Assembly (NCBI GenBank): GCA_902599405.1 | Contig: CACKFO010000001.1 | Span: 186,001-250,000, forward strand | Direction: 5' to 3' | Origin: an uncultured Alphaproteobacteria bacterium | GTDB lineage: Bacteria > Pseudomonadota > Alphaproteobacteria > HIMB59 | Length of the DNA: 64,000 nucleotides | Program-made: the position numbers and the translations under genes | Shown here: positions 18,701 to 24,518 of the stretch, in pieces | Position numbering within the stretch: position 1 is the first letter of the stretch | Layout: every line of letters begins with the position of its first letter | The notes under the pieces: generated by a model | Database searches by the model: none | Told to the model about the DNA's origin: nothing | The model's input: the letters and a program-made list of their open reading frames with translations, nothing else

Positions 18701-20321
18701 TGGTTCTAGTGAAACTGATGTATTCACATACACAGTGACTGATGAAAACGGCGCTACAGCGACAGCTACACTAACAATCACAGTTAACGGATCAGATAAC
18801 GAGGTTGTTGGTGTGAATGATACAGGCGCAGTTGATGCAGGAAGCACTCTTTCTGTGACCCCTGATAGTGCGGGTTTGCTCTCAAATGACACGGATAACG
18901 GTGTAGCCGCTCTTAGTGTTGGCGAGGCATCTGTAACGGAGATACGAACAGGAAGAGAAAACAGAAGTGGTACCAGTGGCACTGTTGGATCAACTCTGAC
19001 TGGTACATATGGTACTTTAACTCTAAATTCAGACGGTACTTATACATATGTTGCAAATACTGATGCTGCCAAAGCAATAGCACCAGCTGACACAAAAATA
19101 GACTATTTTACATACACTATTAGTGATGGAACAAGTACCGATACAGCTCAACTTGCAATTACTGTGACTGGTATCAATGAAGCACCTACTTCCACAGCGC
19201 CTCCAACAATTCGTGCTGTTGAGAACCAGCCAATAAAGTTTCAGACAAAAATCTTTTTTGATGACCCAGACCCAAAGAACAATACTTATGGACAGCTTAC
19301 ATACTCTGTTTCTGGCTTGCCATCTGGTCTGACAATAAACGACAACGGAAGAATTAATGGAAAATTGAAAGAGGGAACTTACACATTTACAGTTACAGCG
19401 ACTGATGGTGGTAATCTTTCAACCTCGCAAACATTTACTATTGTTGTAGGAAAACCTCCACTTAAGGGTGAGCCACCACCACCACCCGTCGTTCTTAATA
19501 AGAAAACTATTGAAACTGCAATTGCTAATAAAATAGTTACTTTTGAAACACCGAAGACAGACAATAGAGTTAATGATTTGGAAGTTAGAAGCTCTCTCGC
19601 ATCTATAGTGAAGGAGTACACATTTAATGGTGGAATGAAAGTGATTGATGTTGCAGTTGAGGATCTGAATATCGATCAAAGTGGTAGACCAGGAGTCAAT
19701 GAAAATACAATTTTAGGTTTTGCTATTGGAGACGATTATAGATTAAACGTAAAACAATACACAGGCACATTAGAAGATGGTTCTGAACTACCCAACTGGA
19801 TACGTGTTGATCCTGCAACAGGTCAGACAATTGTTCAGTTTCCTGAGAGCGTATATTCAGTTGATGTAAAAGTTATTGCAATTGACACTGATAATACAAC
19901 TAGAGAAATTAACGTTACCCTTGATAAAAACTCTGTTAGCCGAGACACTGCATTAAAAAGAGATTTAGAGCCTTTTATTGATCGAAGCGCCGCTTTAAAA
20001 ACAGAAGTTACAGTAGATGAGAAAGGCCAAATAATATTGGAGTCAAATGATGGATCTAGAGATGACGTACTTAATCCAAATGACTCAAGCAATGATGATA
20101 ATCAAATAGAAGACCCAAATAATCAATCCAACCTAGAAAATGCTCCTGTTATACCTGAAATTATTGAGGAAACGCCTGCTCAAGACAATCTAGCTTTAGA
20201 TAACCAAAACCCTGAACTAGAGGAAAAAGTTGTAAAGTTTGCTTCTCTTCAAGATCAAATCGATTTAGAATTTGATGAACATGAAAATTATGGTGATAAA
20301 ATCCTTAAAGTATCTGGTTAA
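6777..20321 (+). CDS. Giant LEPR-motif / DUF4347 / VCBS-repeat surface protein with beta-propeller insertions
   Basis: Predicted secreted or surface protein of 4514 residues, probably an adhesin-like fibre. TTG start, with GAGGA about ten bases upstream; no upstream in-frame ATG, and the first downstream ATG would cut the N-terminal motif. Order: LEPRIMFDGAA at 16-26 with no Sec signal; DUF4347 at about 67-216 (HIIGHAS, LLFYGCN, ASDDVTG..GDWLLE); an unrecognised beta-rich region (about 226-444); 19 VCBS/cadherin-like repeats (about 445-4135), four of them interrupted by five-repeat propeller blocks; an Ig/cadherin-like domain (AVENQPIKF..SGLPSGLTI); a proline-rich linker; a second Ig-like segment (LPNWIRVDPATG); and an acidic Asn/Asp/Glu-rich tail. 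No RTX nonapeptides or LPXTG are seen. The end overlaps the next gene. The ligand is unknown. Confidence 0.9.
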   Translation: MDKDNKNYPQLHIQLLEPRIMFDGAAIYTASEALDMLGDQQSLQVDEKNLSSDLNPIIENSNSRKEIVFIDSGVDNYQTIVDAIDSSKSIYLIDSNENGFDKMQNVLQGQSDVDAVHIIGHASAGQVVLGNSILNADTINSFSNTLQSIGNSLTPDGDLLFYGCNLAQGEQGKLLIQQIGNITQADIAASDDVTGKDGDWLLEVEKGIIEAKSLEVNHYDSNLVSLAGVSSSSGFVVESGTDLRAGQNAANTASNASDHTDGYKPYVVALERENLTTGSFDFYKQSITGTGFDESNSGVDNNNSPDITSNTTTVTASSSNPLNVYYIMATESTGRTTVRSITFDGEIVGVWFNMENIIEYGTVDKDNTTYHTINQHGNGGKNAFSTEGLKTNWGTNITITSKPIVSGQSYKNDWFGVDTDSNTLYVGFNNNSKHGDVIRVFAKSGNNAPVAVDDTDSVNEDATVTKTSSQNDALNDDSDADGDTITVTQIKPSGGSNSAVSSGSSYNSSGTTVTGTYGQLTIGADGSYTYTANQALADPLDEGTGGNASDTATDEFVYTISDGNGGTDTATITITITGVNDIPTAVNDFGAVTEDLTITINNSESGNLSGSYDTHDEHSGDILSNDTDPDASPTHTITAVRIGSTAGSGTAGTVGSALTGTYGQLTLNANGSYSYTANQDAADALDVGDTVSDYFNYTMDDEHDDTSTAVIRIYVLGANDTPVAQNDEGLISEGSTLTVSNGDNANVSGSYDATGEHTGDVMDTSSSSHSDSDADADASLVVSAIRTGRESAAAATFVDSKSVQSGITGGIAFNTDGTKMFVANVANDDVDEYTLSTGFDVSTASYDSNFSVASQDGGPNGIAFNTDGTKMFIAGKQTDSIYEYTLSTGFDVSTASYDSSFSIASQEGSVTDLAFNTDGTKMFIVGTDDDTVDEYNLSTGFDVSTASYVDGFSVQSQETVPTGLEFSADGKRMFITGNNGDDVTEYKLTTAFDVSTASHVGQFDVSSQETQASSIAFNAEGTKMFVLGYNGEDVNEYNLTSAFRVANDTGSVGSALIGAYGTLTMSSDGSYTYAANSSIEGLDSGESVYDYFTYTVDDQLNDNSTDTAELKITVLGAANTKPVARDDVGVILEDGTLTVNDGDNANETSDSGTTYNATGEHSGDVINTSSTTHYDTDADGDTLIVTKVRTGNTEDAGTAGTIGSALTGTYGQLTLNANGSYTYVANQTAADELDDGDIVYDYFNYTVDDQTGATNDEDHGLITITVIGINDAPTAQDDEGVIAEGSTLTVANSANANVSGSYDATGEHSGDVIDTSSSSHTDSDADASSSLSITHIKLSGGSNSTVASSSSYNSNGTSITGTYGTLTIGADGSYTYAATTDATDALDTGEEGIDTFVYTLSDGTDIATANLTIKVLGDNDAPVARDDSGTIVEDGTLTVSDGAGNSTIAGASYVDSINLYILSGYSGGYPQDIKFNNDGTKMFVVGDSTDDIREYHLTTGFDISTASYDSLFSVASQDTNPRGLAFNNDGTKMFVAGWSNQRVFEYHLTTGFDISTASYDSNLSISSNAGGSNGLAFNSDGTKMFVNAANSSDEVVEYTLSTGFDVSTASYDSSFVTQSQDTSPQGLAFSNDGKKMFVAGDTGDDINEYTLSTGFDVSTASFVGSFDVSSQGTTPTGITFNNDGTKMFITDRSGSLGTHSVDEYTLTTPFSLVDVSGEHTGDVIDSSNTSTRDTDVDVETLTVTAVRLGSSEGSGTAGTVGSALTGTYGQLTLNSNGSYTYVANQTAADNLDAGDVVTDTFNYTVSDGTDTDTAVITITVIGINDAPSAQNDVGVIVEDGTLTVTNGSNATLTGDSYDATGENSGDLIDTSSSSHTDSDLDTSASLSITQIKKDGGSNSAVAVGSSYNSSGTQVTGTYGTLTIGADGSYTYAATADAADPLDVGESYTDDFVYTLSDGTATTTATLTITILGANDAPVARDDTGTINEGDTLTVNNDDNPSIVAGASFVDSFDSSSQEGTPTGLAFNNDGTKMFVVGFSSDAVNEYTLSTAFDVSTSSFVDAFTTSSQDGRATGIAFNNDGTKMFLTGYDGDDVNEYTLSTGFDVSTASFVDSFSVSSQEDNPSDLAFNSDGTKMFVVGITGDDINEYTLSTGFDVSTASYDSNFSVASQDIEPTGLTFSTDGKKMFVIGNTGNDVNEYTLSTGFDVSTASFVDSFDVSGQEGNPRAIAFNNDGTKMFILGNGGNDVNEYTLTSPFSLVNISGEHSGDVIDTNSTTNYDTDVDVETLTVTAVRKGSSEGAGDAGTVGSALTGTYGQLTLNSNGSYTYVANQAAAEALDAGDVVTDSFNYTVSDGTDTDTAVITITVIGVNDAPTAQDDVGVINEDAEFSVLDGANKNETGGSFNASGEHSGDVINTTSASHVDSDADASASLTITSIKKTGGSESAVAIGSSYNSNGTQVTGTYGTLTIGANGSYNYSANLDAADGIADGESVTDVFVYTLSDGTATTTANITITILGANDNPTAQNDEGVINEGSTLTVENSDNANVSGSYDASGEHSGDVINTTSSSHKDSDPDTSNTLSITHIKLSGGSNSTVASGSSYNSSGTAVTGTYGTLTIGADGSYKYVANSNISGLGDGQSVTDTFVYTIKDNANATTTANIVIKVLGLDSEGSGNNNPVATNNTNSVNEDATVSATDGSTGVTGDVLTNDTDADGDTLTVSAIQNSSGTSGTLGSGLTGTYGTLTINADGSYSYAADQSAADDLDSGDQVTDVFTYTVSDGNGGQDTATITITITGVNDAPVAVDDTDAVLEDATITKTGAQDDVLNDDSDADDSASLSVSNISHSNGNTGSVSSGSTYNSSSTQIVGTYGTLNIGADGSYTYTADQSAADDLDAGDVVTDVFTYTLTDGTTSDNQTATLTITVTGINDTPVAQDDVGVIAEDSTLTVTNGANANVSGSYDATGEHSGDVIDTSSSSHTDSDPDDSATLSVSQIRKDGGSDSSVSSGSSYDSSGTSVTGTYGTLTIGADGSYTYVADQAAADALDLNDSADDVFTYTLTDGTTSTTANITITVKGINDDPVAVNDTDTVSEGATVTKTGSQDDVLADDTDTDEDATLTVTAIQPSGGSSSNVSSGSTYQSSGTSVTGTYGTLTIGADGSYTYTADQAAADALDDTETATDTFTYTVTDENGATATATITITVNGSNDAPVARNDTGTVEEDATLTVSDGDNANAVSAATYVDAFDISSQEFNPQGFTFSNDGTKMFLTGNNGDDVNEYTLTTGFDVSTASFVDSFDISSQELGPRDLAFSADGTKMFVVGVLGDDVNEYTLSTAFDVSTSSFVDSFDISSQENSPTGLAFNNDGTKMFIAGNGGDDVNEYTLTTGFDVSTASFVDSFDVSSQDTAPNGLTFNSDGTKMYVVGNQGNDINEYDLTLGFDVSTASFVGALDVSSQDSAPKAISFNHDGTKLFVLGTTNKSVFEYTLTTPFSLINVDAEHSGDVIDTSNTSSYDTDVDVETLTVTAVRTGSSEGSGTAGTVGSALTGTYGQLTLNANGSYTYVANQSAADDLDAGDIVYDYFNYTVSDGDATDIAVITITVVGVNDTPVAVDDTDSVNEDATVTKTGSQDDALYDDTDADDSDSLTVSAIAPSSGSTSTVSEGSTYASGGTTVTGTYGTLTIGADGSYTYTADQSAADDLDLNDTATDVFTYTVSDGANTTTATITITVTGINDDPVAQNDVGVILEDSTLTVANSANANVSGSYDATGEHSGDVIDTSSSSHTDSDPDDSATLTVTQIKKDGGSNSAVSSGSSYDSSGTSVTGTYGTLTIGADGSYSYAADQSAADDLDKDDQVTDVFTYTLSDGTETTTANITITVIGINDTPTAVNDTDSVTEDERVTKTAVQDDVLKDDSDVDDSAVLTVSNISHTNGNSGTVSSSTTHLTGTTIVGTYGTLTIGSNGSYTYIADQDAADSIASGSSETDVFTYTVTDENGATATATLTITVNGSDNEVVGVNDTGAVDAGSTLSVTPDSAGLLSNDTDNGVAALSVGEASVTEIRTGRENRSGTSGTVGSTLTGTYGTLTLNSDGTYTYVANTDAAKAIAPADTKIDYFTYTISDGTSTDTAQLAITVTGINEAPTSTAPPTIRAVENQPIKFQTKIFFDDPDPKNNTYGQLTYSVSGLPSGLTINDNGRINGKLKEGTYTFTVTATDGGNLSTSQTFTIVVGKPPLKGEPPPPPVVLNKKTIETAIANKIVTFETPKTDNRVNDLEVRSSLASIVKEYTFNGGMKVIDVAVEDLNIDQSGRPGVNENTILGFAIGDDYRLNVKQYTGTLEDGSELPNWIRVDPATGQTIVQFPESVYSVDVKVIAIDTDNTTREINVTLDKNSVSRDTALKRDLEPFIDRSAALKTEVTVDEKGQIILESNDGSRDDVLNPNDSSNDDNQIEDPNNQSNLENAPVIPEIIEETPAQDNLALDNQNPELEEKVVKFASLQDQIDLEFDEHENYGDKILKVSG
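9162..9919 (+). repeat. Beta-propeller-like repeat block 1 (five units)
   Basis: Five tandem units of about 51 codons with the signature F-N-x-DGTKMF-x(10-11)-EYxLSTGFDVSTAS, resembling YncE/Lvp-type propeller blades. This block interrupts VCBS copy 3 late in the domain, between an IRTGRESAA strand and the GSVGSALIGAYGTLT strand. Blocks 2-4 interrupt their host domains earlier. Confidence 0.75.
11130..11920 (+). repeat. Beta-propeller-like repeat block 2 (five units)
   Basis: Five units with the DGTKMF signature, opening with SYVDS and closing with TTPFSLVDV. It sits in VCBS copy 6 between the SDGAGNS segment and GEHTGDVID, exactly where uninterrupted copies have a short VSGSYDAT loop. The first unit is slightly divergent (INLYILSGYSGGYPQ), and the last has a small insertion (DRSGSLGTHS). 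Confidence 0.75.
12795..13560 (+). repeat. Beta-propeller-like repeat block 3 (five units)
   Basis: Five units of 51 codons (153 bases), the most regular of the four blocks, opening with SFVDSFDSSSQEG and closing with TSPFSLVNI. It is inserted in VCBS copy 8 at the same point as block 2, just before SGEHSGDVID. Confidence 0.78.
16491..17257 (+). repeat. Beta-propeller-like repeat block 4 (five units)
   Basis: Five units opening with TYVDAFDISSQE and closing with TTPFSLINV, inserted in VCBS copy 15 at the same loop as blocks 2 and 3 (before AEHSGDVID). The spacing of host copies (3, 6, 8, 15) is irregular, so this is not one simple higher-order tandem duplication. Confidence 0.75.
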
Positions 20322-21018
20322 GACTGCTGTCTTAATTGTTTTGATGCTCTCTTATGCTAACGCTGAGGTAAGAGAGTCAAGAGCATTAGTCGTAGCCTCG
20401 CAAGAAGCTATTCTTTCCAGTGAGCTTGCTGCTCGAATAGAAAACATTGCTGTAAAAGAAATGCAAAGATTTAAAAAAGGGGATTTGTTAATTCAGTTTG
20501 ATTGTAGTTTATATGAAGCCCAAAAGGATGTTGTTAGCGCAAACGCTAATAGTGCTTTAATAAAACTAAAAAGTGATGAACAAATGCTACAAATGAGATC
20601 AATTGGTAAATATGAATTAGAATTATCAATTTCAGAATATGAAAAAGCGAAATCAGAACTCCGTATTGCTGAATTAAATGTTGAGAGGTGTCAGATTAAA
20701 GCACCTTTTGATGGAGCGGTGGAAGAAGTTGTGGTTAACACATTTGAAACAATTCAGCCTCAAGTAGAATTAATGAAAATCATCCAAACAGAAGTTTTAG
20801 AATTAGAGATGGTAGTTTCAAGCGAATGGATTTCTTGGTTAAAAATAGGACATCCCATTAAAGTTTATATTGATGAGATACAAAAAGAATTTAATGCCAC
20901 CATTAGTGGTATCGGTGCAAATGTAGATGCAGTTAGTCAAACTATTCAACTCAAAGGCACCATCACTGACACCAGCCCTGCCCTTCTTCCAGGAATGAGT
21001 GGTCGCGTTGTATTTTGA
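20275..21018 (+). CDS. Periplasmic adaptor (membrane-fusion) subunit, HlyD/RND-MFP type
   Basis: Small periplasmic adaptor with a signal peptide (about residues 7-30, cleaved near SYANA). The order is a first lipoyl half (ESRALVVASQEAILSSELAARI..KKGDLLIQFD), a short coiled-coil hairpin, the second lipoyl half (CQIKAPFDGAVEEV) and a beta-barrel ending in LPGMSGRVVF. At about 247 residues it is short for the family (usually 350 or more). Starts at TTG 20272, ATG 20275, 20281 and 20290 are all possible; all lie inside the end of the giant gene, so translation is probably coupled to it. I infer it links inner-membrane components to the TolC-like protein. Confidence 0.8.
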   Translation: MNMKIMVIKSLKYLVKTAVLIVLMLSYANAEVRESRALVVASQEAILSSELAARIENIAVKEMQRFKKGDLLIQFDCSLYEAQKDVVSANANSALIKLKSDEQMLQMRSIGKYELELSISEYEKAKSELRIAELNVERCQIKAPFDGAVEEVVVNTFETIQPQVELMKIIQTEVLELEMVVSSEWISWLKIGHPIKVYIDEIQKEFNATISGIGANVDAVSQTIQLKGTITDTSPALLPGMSGRVVF

Positions 21019-22349
21019 GTGAAGACCAATTAAATCGATTATCTAGAATTTTTTCTTTTGAGAAAAAGTTACGTGATGCTCAATCTTTTGTTGAAATACG
21101 ATACACAGTCACCAATGAACTTAGAAGTATCGCCCCATTTATGTATGCTTTTTTTGGATCTTGGACAAAACCAAATAGCTTTAAAATTGAGGCCATTTCA
21201 GATATTGCAGTAGTTGAGCAAACATCTGCTACAACCACGCTAGCTCAAAAAATCATTCGACAAAAATTACAAGAGGGTTCTCCTGAAACCCACCCCTTTT
21301 CTTTGAGTAAAGACGCATTGGTCCCTGCTAAAGGGGAAAGCCCTTTACCTGATCAATTTTTATGGGTTCCATGCTTTTCAACACAAAAAGGACCACAGGC
21401 TGTTTTATTATTAGTAAGAGACGAAAGCTGGACGGAACAAGAAATCGAATATATTCGACATTTAAGTAATTCCGTTGGACATGCAATGGGATCACTCAAA
21501 GAGAATAACTTTTTTGAAAGTGCTGCTAAATTAATTCGCAAGACATGGTTTCAATTTTTTGTTGTAGCTGGAATAGTTGCGAGCATGTTTTATCCTGTGT
21601 CTATGTCTACAATTGGACAGGCTGAAATAGCTCCTAAAGAACCAAATATAATTAATGCACCAATAGATGGAGTTATTAAAGAGGTATATGTTGAAAATAA
21701 TGATGAAGTGAATTTAGAAACTCCTTTATTGGAATTTGAAAAAACTCAACTACAAAACGACTATGATCTAGCCTTTCAAGAATTACAGGTAATCGAAACT
21801 GAGTTACTTCAAGCCAGACAATCTTCGTTCCAAAGTAAAGAGGATAAGGCTTTGGTGAGCCAGCTCGAAAGTAAAATAAAATTAGCACAAGAAACCCTCA
21901 ATTATCAAAAAATACTATTAGACAGGTCAACAATTTACTCTCCTGCTGAGGGCGTAGCCGTTTTACAAGATAAATCGTTGATCATAGGAAAGCCTTACAA
22001 TATTGGTGAAAACATTATGGTTGTTGCTAATCCCTCATTAGTGGAGGTTAATATTTTCATGCCAGTAAAAGACTCCATTACAATTAAAAAAGATGCCAAT
22101 ATTAATGTTTTTTTGGACTCTGATCCTATGAATGTTATCAAGGCTAAAGTTACAAAATTTTCATATGAGCCTGAAATTGTAACTCAAAACCTTCTTGCTT
22201 ACCGGGTAACCGCGGAGCTAATTGATAATGATACTCCACCTAGAATAGGGCTTAGAGGCACTGCAAAGATTTTTGGTGAGGAAGTAAAATTATTTTTCTT
22301 CTTATTTCGAAAGCCAATAATTTTTGTCAGACAGACACTTGGCTTGTAA
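21015..22349 (+). CDS. GAF-like domain fused to HlyD-type membrane adaptor
   Basis: Inner-membrane adaptor of 444 residues with an unusual cytoplasmic part. About residues 1-165 look like a GAF-type sensor fold (FVEIRYTVTNELRSI.., a central QFLWVPCFSTQKGPQAVLLLV strand pair, and a final helix QEIEYIRHLSNSVGHAM). One transmembrane helix follows (about 177-195), then a HlyD core: lipoyl half (IINAPIDGVIKEVYVENNDEVN), coiled coil (about 235-305), second lipoyl half (IYSPAEGVAVL) and barrel. A hydrophobic C-terminal stretch (LFFFLFRKPIIFV) may be a second membrane segment. The start is TTG at 21015, overlapping the previous stop by 4 bases. The GAF assignment is by general pattern only. Confidence 0.7.
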   Translation: MSEDQLNRLSRIFSFEKKLRDAQSFVEIRYTVTNELRSIAPFMYAFFGSWTKPNSFKIEAISDIAVVEQTSATTTLAQKIIRQKLQEGSPETHPFSLSKDALVPAKGESPLPDQFLWVPCFSTQKGPQAVLLLVRDESWTEQEIEYIRHLSNSVGHAMGSLKENNFFESAAKLIRKTWFQFFVVAGIVASMFYPVSMSTIGQAEIAPKEPNIINAPIDGVIKEVYVENNDEVNLETPLLEFEKTQLQNDYDLAFQELQVIETELLQARQSSFQSKEDKALVSQLESKIKLAQETLNYQKILLDRSTIYSPAEGVAVLQDKSLIIGKPYNIGENIMVVANPSLVEVNIFMPVKDSITIKKDANINVFLDSDPMNVIKAKVTKFSYEPEIVTQNLLAYRVTAELIDNDTPPRIGLRGTAKIFGEEVKLFFFLFRKPIIFVRQTLGL

Positions 22350-24452
22350 ATGATTACGCCTTCAATACGACAAAACTTACAACTTCTTCAAGGTACACCT
22401 ATGGAAGATGGGTCACCATCGTGGCTACTCTACGATAATTTAAGAAATAAATATTTTACATTAGGTGTAAATGCCTTTCGTATGCTCAAACATTGGATTG
22501 CAGGTGTGGATACAAAGCAATTTATTGAACAAGCACAACAAAAAGGTTTGGATATCGAAGAGGATCAGCTAAATGACTTTATCAATTTTCTAAAAACTAA
22601 TAGTTTGATTTCTCATAACAGTTCAGAAGATGTACAGATTTTATTGCATCAACATAATGCACAAAAAAAACATTGGTTTATGAATTTAATACATAACTAT
22701 CTATTCTTTAAAATTCCCTTAATTAAACCTGACCCTTTTTTAGATAAAACATTACACATAGCAAAATTTTTTGGCCAAAGATTTTTAAGACTATTGATCT
22801 ACATTATAGGTGTTATGGGCATTTATTTTGTCATCCAGCAATGGGATGAGTTCTTAACAACATTTTTATTTTTTTTTAATTGGAACGGTTTGTTGTTTTA
22901 CGCTTTTGCTTTAGTTGGTGTGAAAGCAATTCATGAATTAGGACATGCGTACACTGCAAAAAATTTTGGTTGTAATGTCAATTCCATGGGAATAGCGTTT
23001 CTTGTTTTTTTTCCTTTTTTGTATACCGATAACACTAATGCGTGGAGGTTAAGAGATCACAAAAAAAGACTATCTATAAACTTCGCAGGTATTTCCACAG
23101 AGCTACATCTTGCCTTATTGGCTACCTTTTTATGGGGGATTACAGACCAAGGAATGTTGAAAAGTATAGCATTTTTTGTTGCAACAACTGGCTGGATTTC
23201 CTCTTTGCTTATCAATATAAGCCCTTTTATGCGATTTGACGGGTACTATGTATTTGCAGATTATTTAAAAGTTGAAAATTTACAACCTCGAGCGTTTGCG
23301 CTGGCAAAATGGAAACTTCGTCAATGGATCTTTGGGTTTAAACACAAACCACCTGAGCAAATCAACATTCAAAAACAAAACTTAATCATTGTTTATGCTT
23401 GGGCAACTTGGATATACCGTTTCTTTTTATTTTTAGGGATAGCCTTATTGGTTTATTACTTTGCATTTAAACTTTTAGGTATCTTCTTATTTGTAGTAGA
23501 GATTGTGTGGTTTATTTTACTGCCTATTTTTAGAGAAATGCGTGAATGGTGGAGATTCCGTTCTAATATTTATCTCTCCTTACAATTCGTAAGGTCGATT
23601 CTTGTACTAGGCGCTTTGGCATTTGTTATATTTTATCCTTGGAAATCTTCTCAAAAAACTCCTGCAATATATCAATCTGAAAAATTTATAGAAATCTTCC
23701 CGCCAATTAATTCACAAGTCAAAGATATTTATATAATAGAAAAACAAATTGTAAAGGAAGATCAAAAATTAATTAATTTAGACTCACCTGCTTTAAACTC
23801 TGAAATAAAAATAGCTGTTGCAGAATTAGAATTGATAGAGATAAAAATAAATAATGCTTTAGATACAGAGAGCAATAGGTCTGATTTTCTACTTTTAAAA
23901 AGTGAAAGAAATAAATTTGAAACTCAAATTAATAATTTAAATAAAATCAAATCTTCTCTTAAAATCGTGGCCCCTTTCGATGGCGAAGTGACTAATTTAG
24001 GTAATTTAAAAGAACAGCAATGGCTAAATGAAGACACGGCAATACTTAAACTAGTAAATAAAAATAATTATCAAGTAATTGCCTTTGTATCTGAAAAAAA
24101 TATTTCTTCTTTAGATACCAACAAAGAAATTTGGTTCACCCCCTACTCGACATCACAAGACAGTATCGCTGCCTACGTTAATTCAATAAGTAAATCACCG
24201 ATTAATAATTTTGATATGTACCCCATGGTCACTTCAATATTTGATGGTCCGATTGCAGCTAGTGAAAATCCTTCAGGAGGTATTCGATCTGAACAAGCAT
24301 ACTACAAAGTCACATTAGACTTAGAGGATAATGCCTCAGCTATGGATAATAAAATACTTGGCTTTGTGAATATGGGGATAGAGTCAAAAAGCTACTTCAG
24401 CCGCTTTATTGACTTTGCATCAGCCACGTTAATAAGAGAGCTAAACTTCTAA
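22350..24452 (+). CDS. PqqD-like / M50 site-2 protease / HlyD-like fusion protein
   Basis: Polytopic inner-membrane protein of 700 residues resembling the 'putative peptide zinc metalloprotease' group. Residues about 5-90 have a PqqD-like pattern (GSPSWLLYDNLRNKYFTLG, AFRMLKHWIAG), the fold used as a RiPP-leader recognition element. Several transmembrane helices then carry an M50 active site: HELGH at 195-199 (His195, Glu196, His199) and Asp297 in SPFMRFDGYY. After more helices (to about 435) a periplasmic adaptor-like part follows (about 445-690), with PPINSQVKDIYI and VAPFDGEVTNLGN as lipoyl halves flanking a coiled coil. It begins at the base after the previous stop. I infer that it recognises, processes or guides the giant protein; the catalytic residues look intact. 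Confidence 0.8.
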   Translation: MITPSIRQNLQLLQGTPMEDGSPSWLLYDNLRNKYFTLGVNAFRMLKHWIAGVDTKQFIEQAQQKGLDIEEDQLNDFINFLKTNSLISHNSSEDVQILLHQHNAQKKHWFMNLIHNYLFFKIPLIKPDPFLDKTLHIAKFFGQRFLRLLIYIIGVMGIYFVIQQWDEFLTTFLFFFNWNGLLFYAFALVGVKAIHELGHAYTAKNFGCNVNSMGIAFLVFFPFLYTDNTNAWRLRDHKKRLSINFAGISTELHLALLATFLWGITDQGMLKSIAFFVATTGWISSLLINISPFMRFDGYYVFADYLKVENLQPRAFALAKWKLRQWIFGFKHKPPEQINIQKQNLIIVYAWATWIYRFFLFLGIALLVYYFAFKLLGIFLFVVEIVWFILLPIFREMREWWRFRSNIYLSLQFVRSILVLGALAFVIFYPWKSSQKTPAIYQSEKFIEIFPPINSQVKDIYIIEKQIVKEDQKLINLDSPALNSEIKIAVAELELIEIKINNALDTESNRSDFLLLKSERNKFETQINNLNKIKSSLKIVAPFDGEVTNLGNLKEQQWLNEDTAILKLVNKNNYQVIAFVSEKNISSLDTNKEIWFTPYSTSQDSIAAYVNSISKSPINNFDMYPMVTSIFDGPIAASENPSGGIRSEQAYYKVTLDLEDNASAMDNKILGFVNMGIESKSYFSRFIDFASATLIRELNF

Positions 24453-24459
24453 ATTAGTG

Positions 24460-24472
24460 GCTCATTTTGGGT
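24460..24472. promoter_or_regulatory. Degenerate copy of the ACCCA-N3-TGGGT palindrome
   Basis: GCTCA-TTT-TGGGT, with the right arm extending to TGGGTCAT, the exact reverse complement of the left arm ATGACCCA at 6692-6699. It lies between the M50 gene stop and the orphan gene at 24519, about 47 bases ahead of it. Two mismatches in the left arm make it weaker than the sites at 6695 and 27179. Confidence 0.35.
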
Positions 24473-24518
24473 CATAAATAACAAAAAAGCTATTAAAATC
24501 AGTGTATTATGTCGTCCT

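Larger units (their letters stand above)
8110..19179 (+). repeat. Array of 19 VCBS/cadherin-like repeats inside the giant gene
   Basis: In-frame coding repeats of roughly 100-130 codons, each opening with a NDxPVAxxD linker and an ED/EG turn and closing with GTYGxLTIGADGSYTY, an A-A-D-x-LD segment and a DxFxYTxxDG..TxTATITITVxG strand. I count 19 copies. Copies 3, 6, 8 and 15 contain the propeller insertions. The amino-acid sequence is highly conserved between copies while synonymous codons differ widely, so at DNA level they are much less alike than at protein level. Confidence 0.85.

Noticed and set aside
7751-20092. Many antisense and shifted open frames of 60-160 codons inside the giant gene
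   Set aside because: They repeat with the VCBS and propeller units and are produced by the low stop density of the Ser/Thr/Asp/Gly codons on the other strand. None has a domain or a ribosome site.
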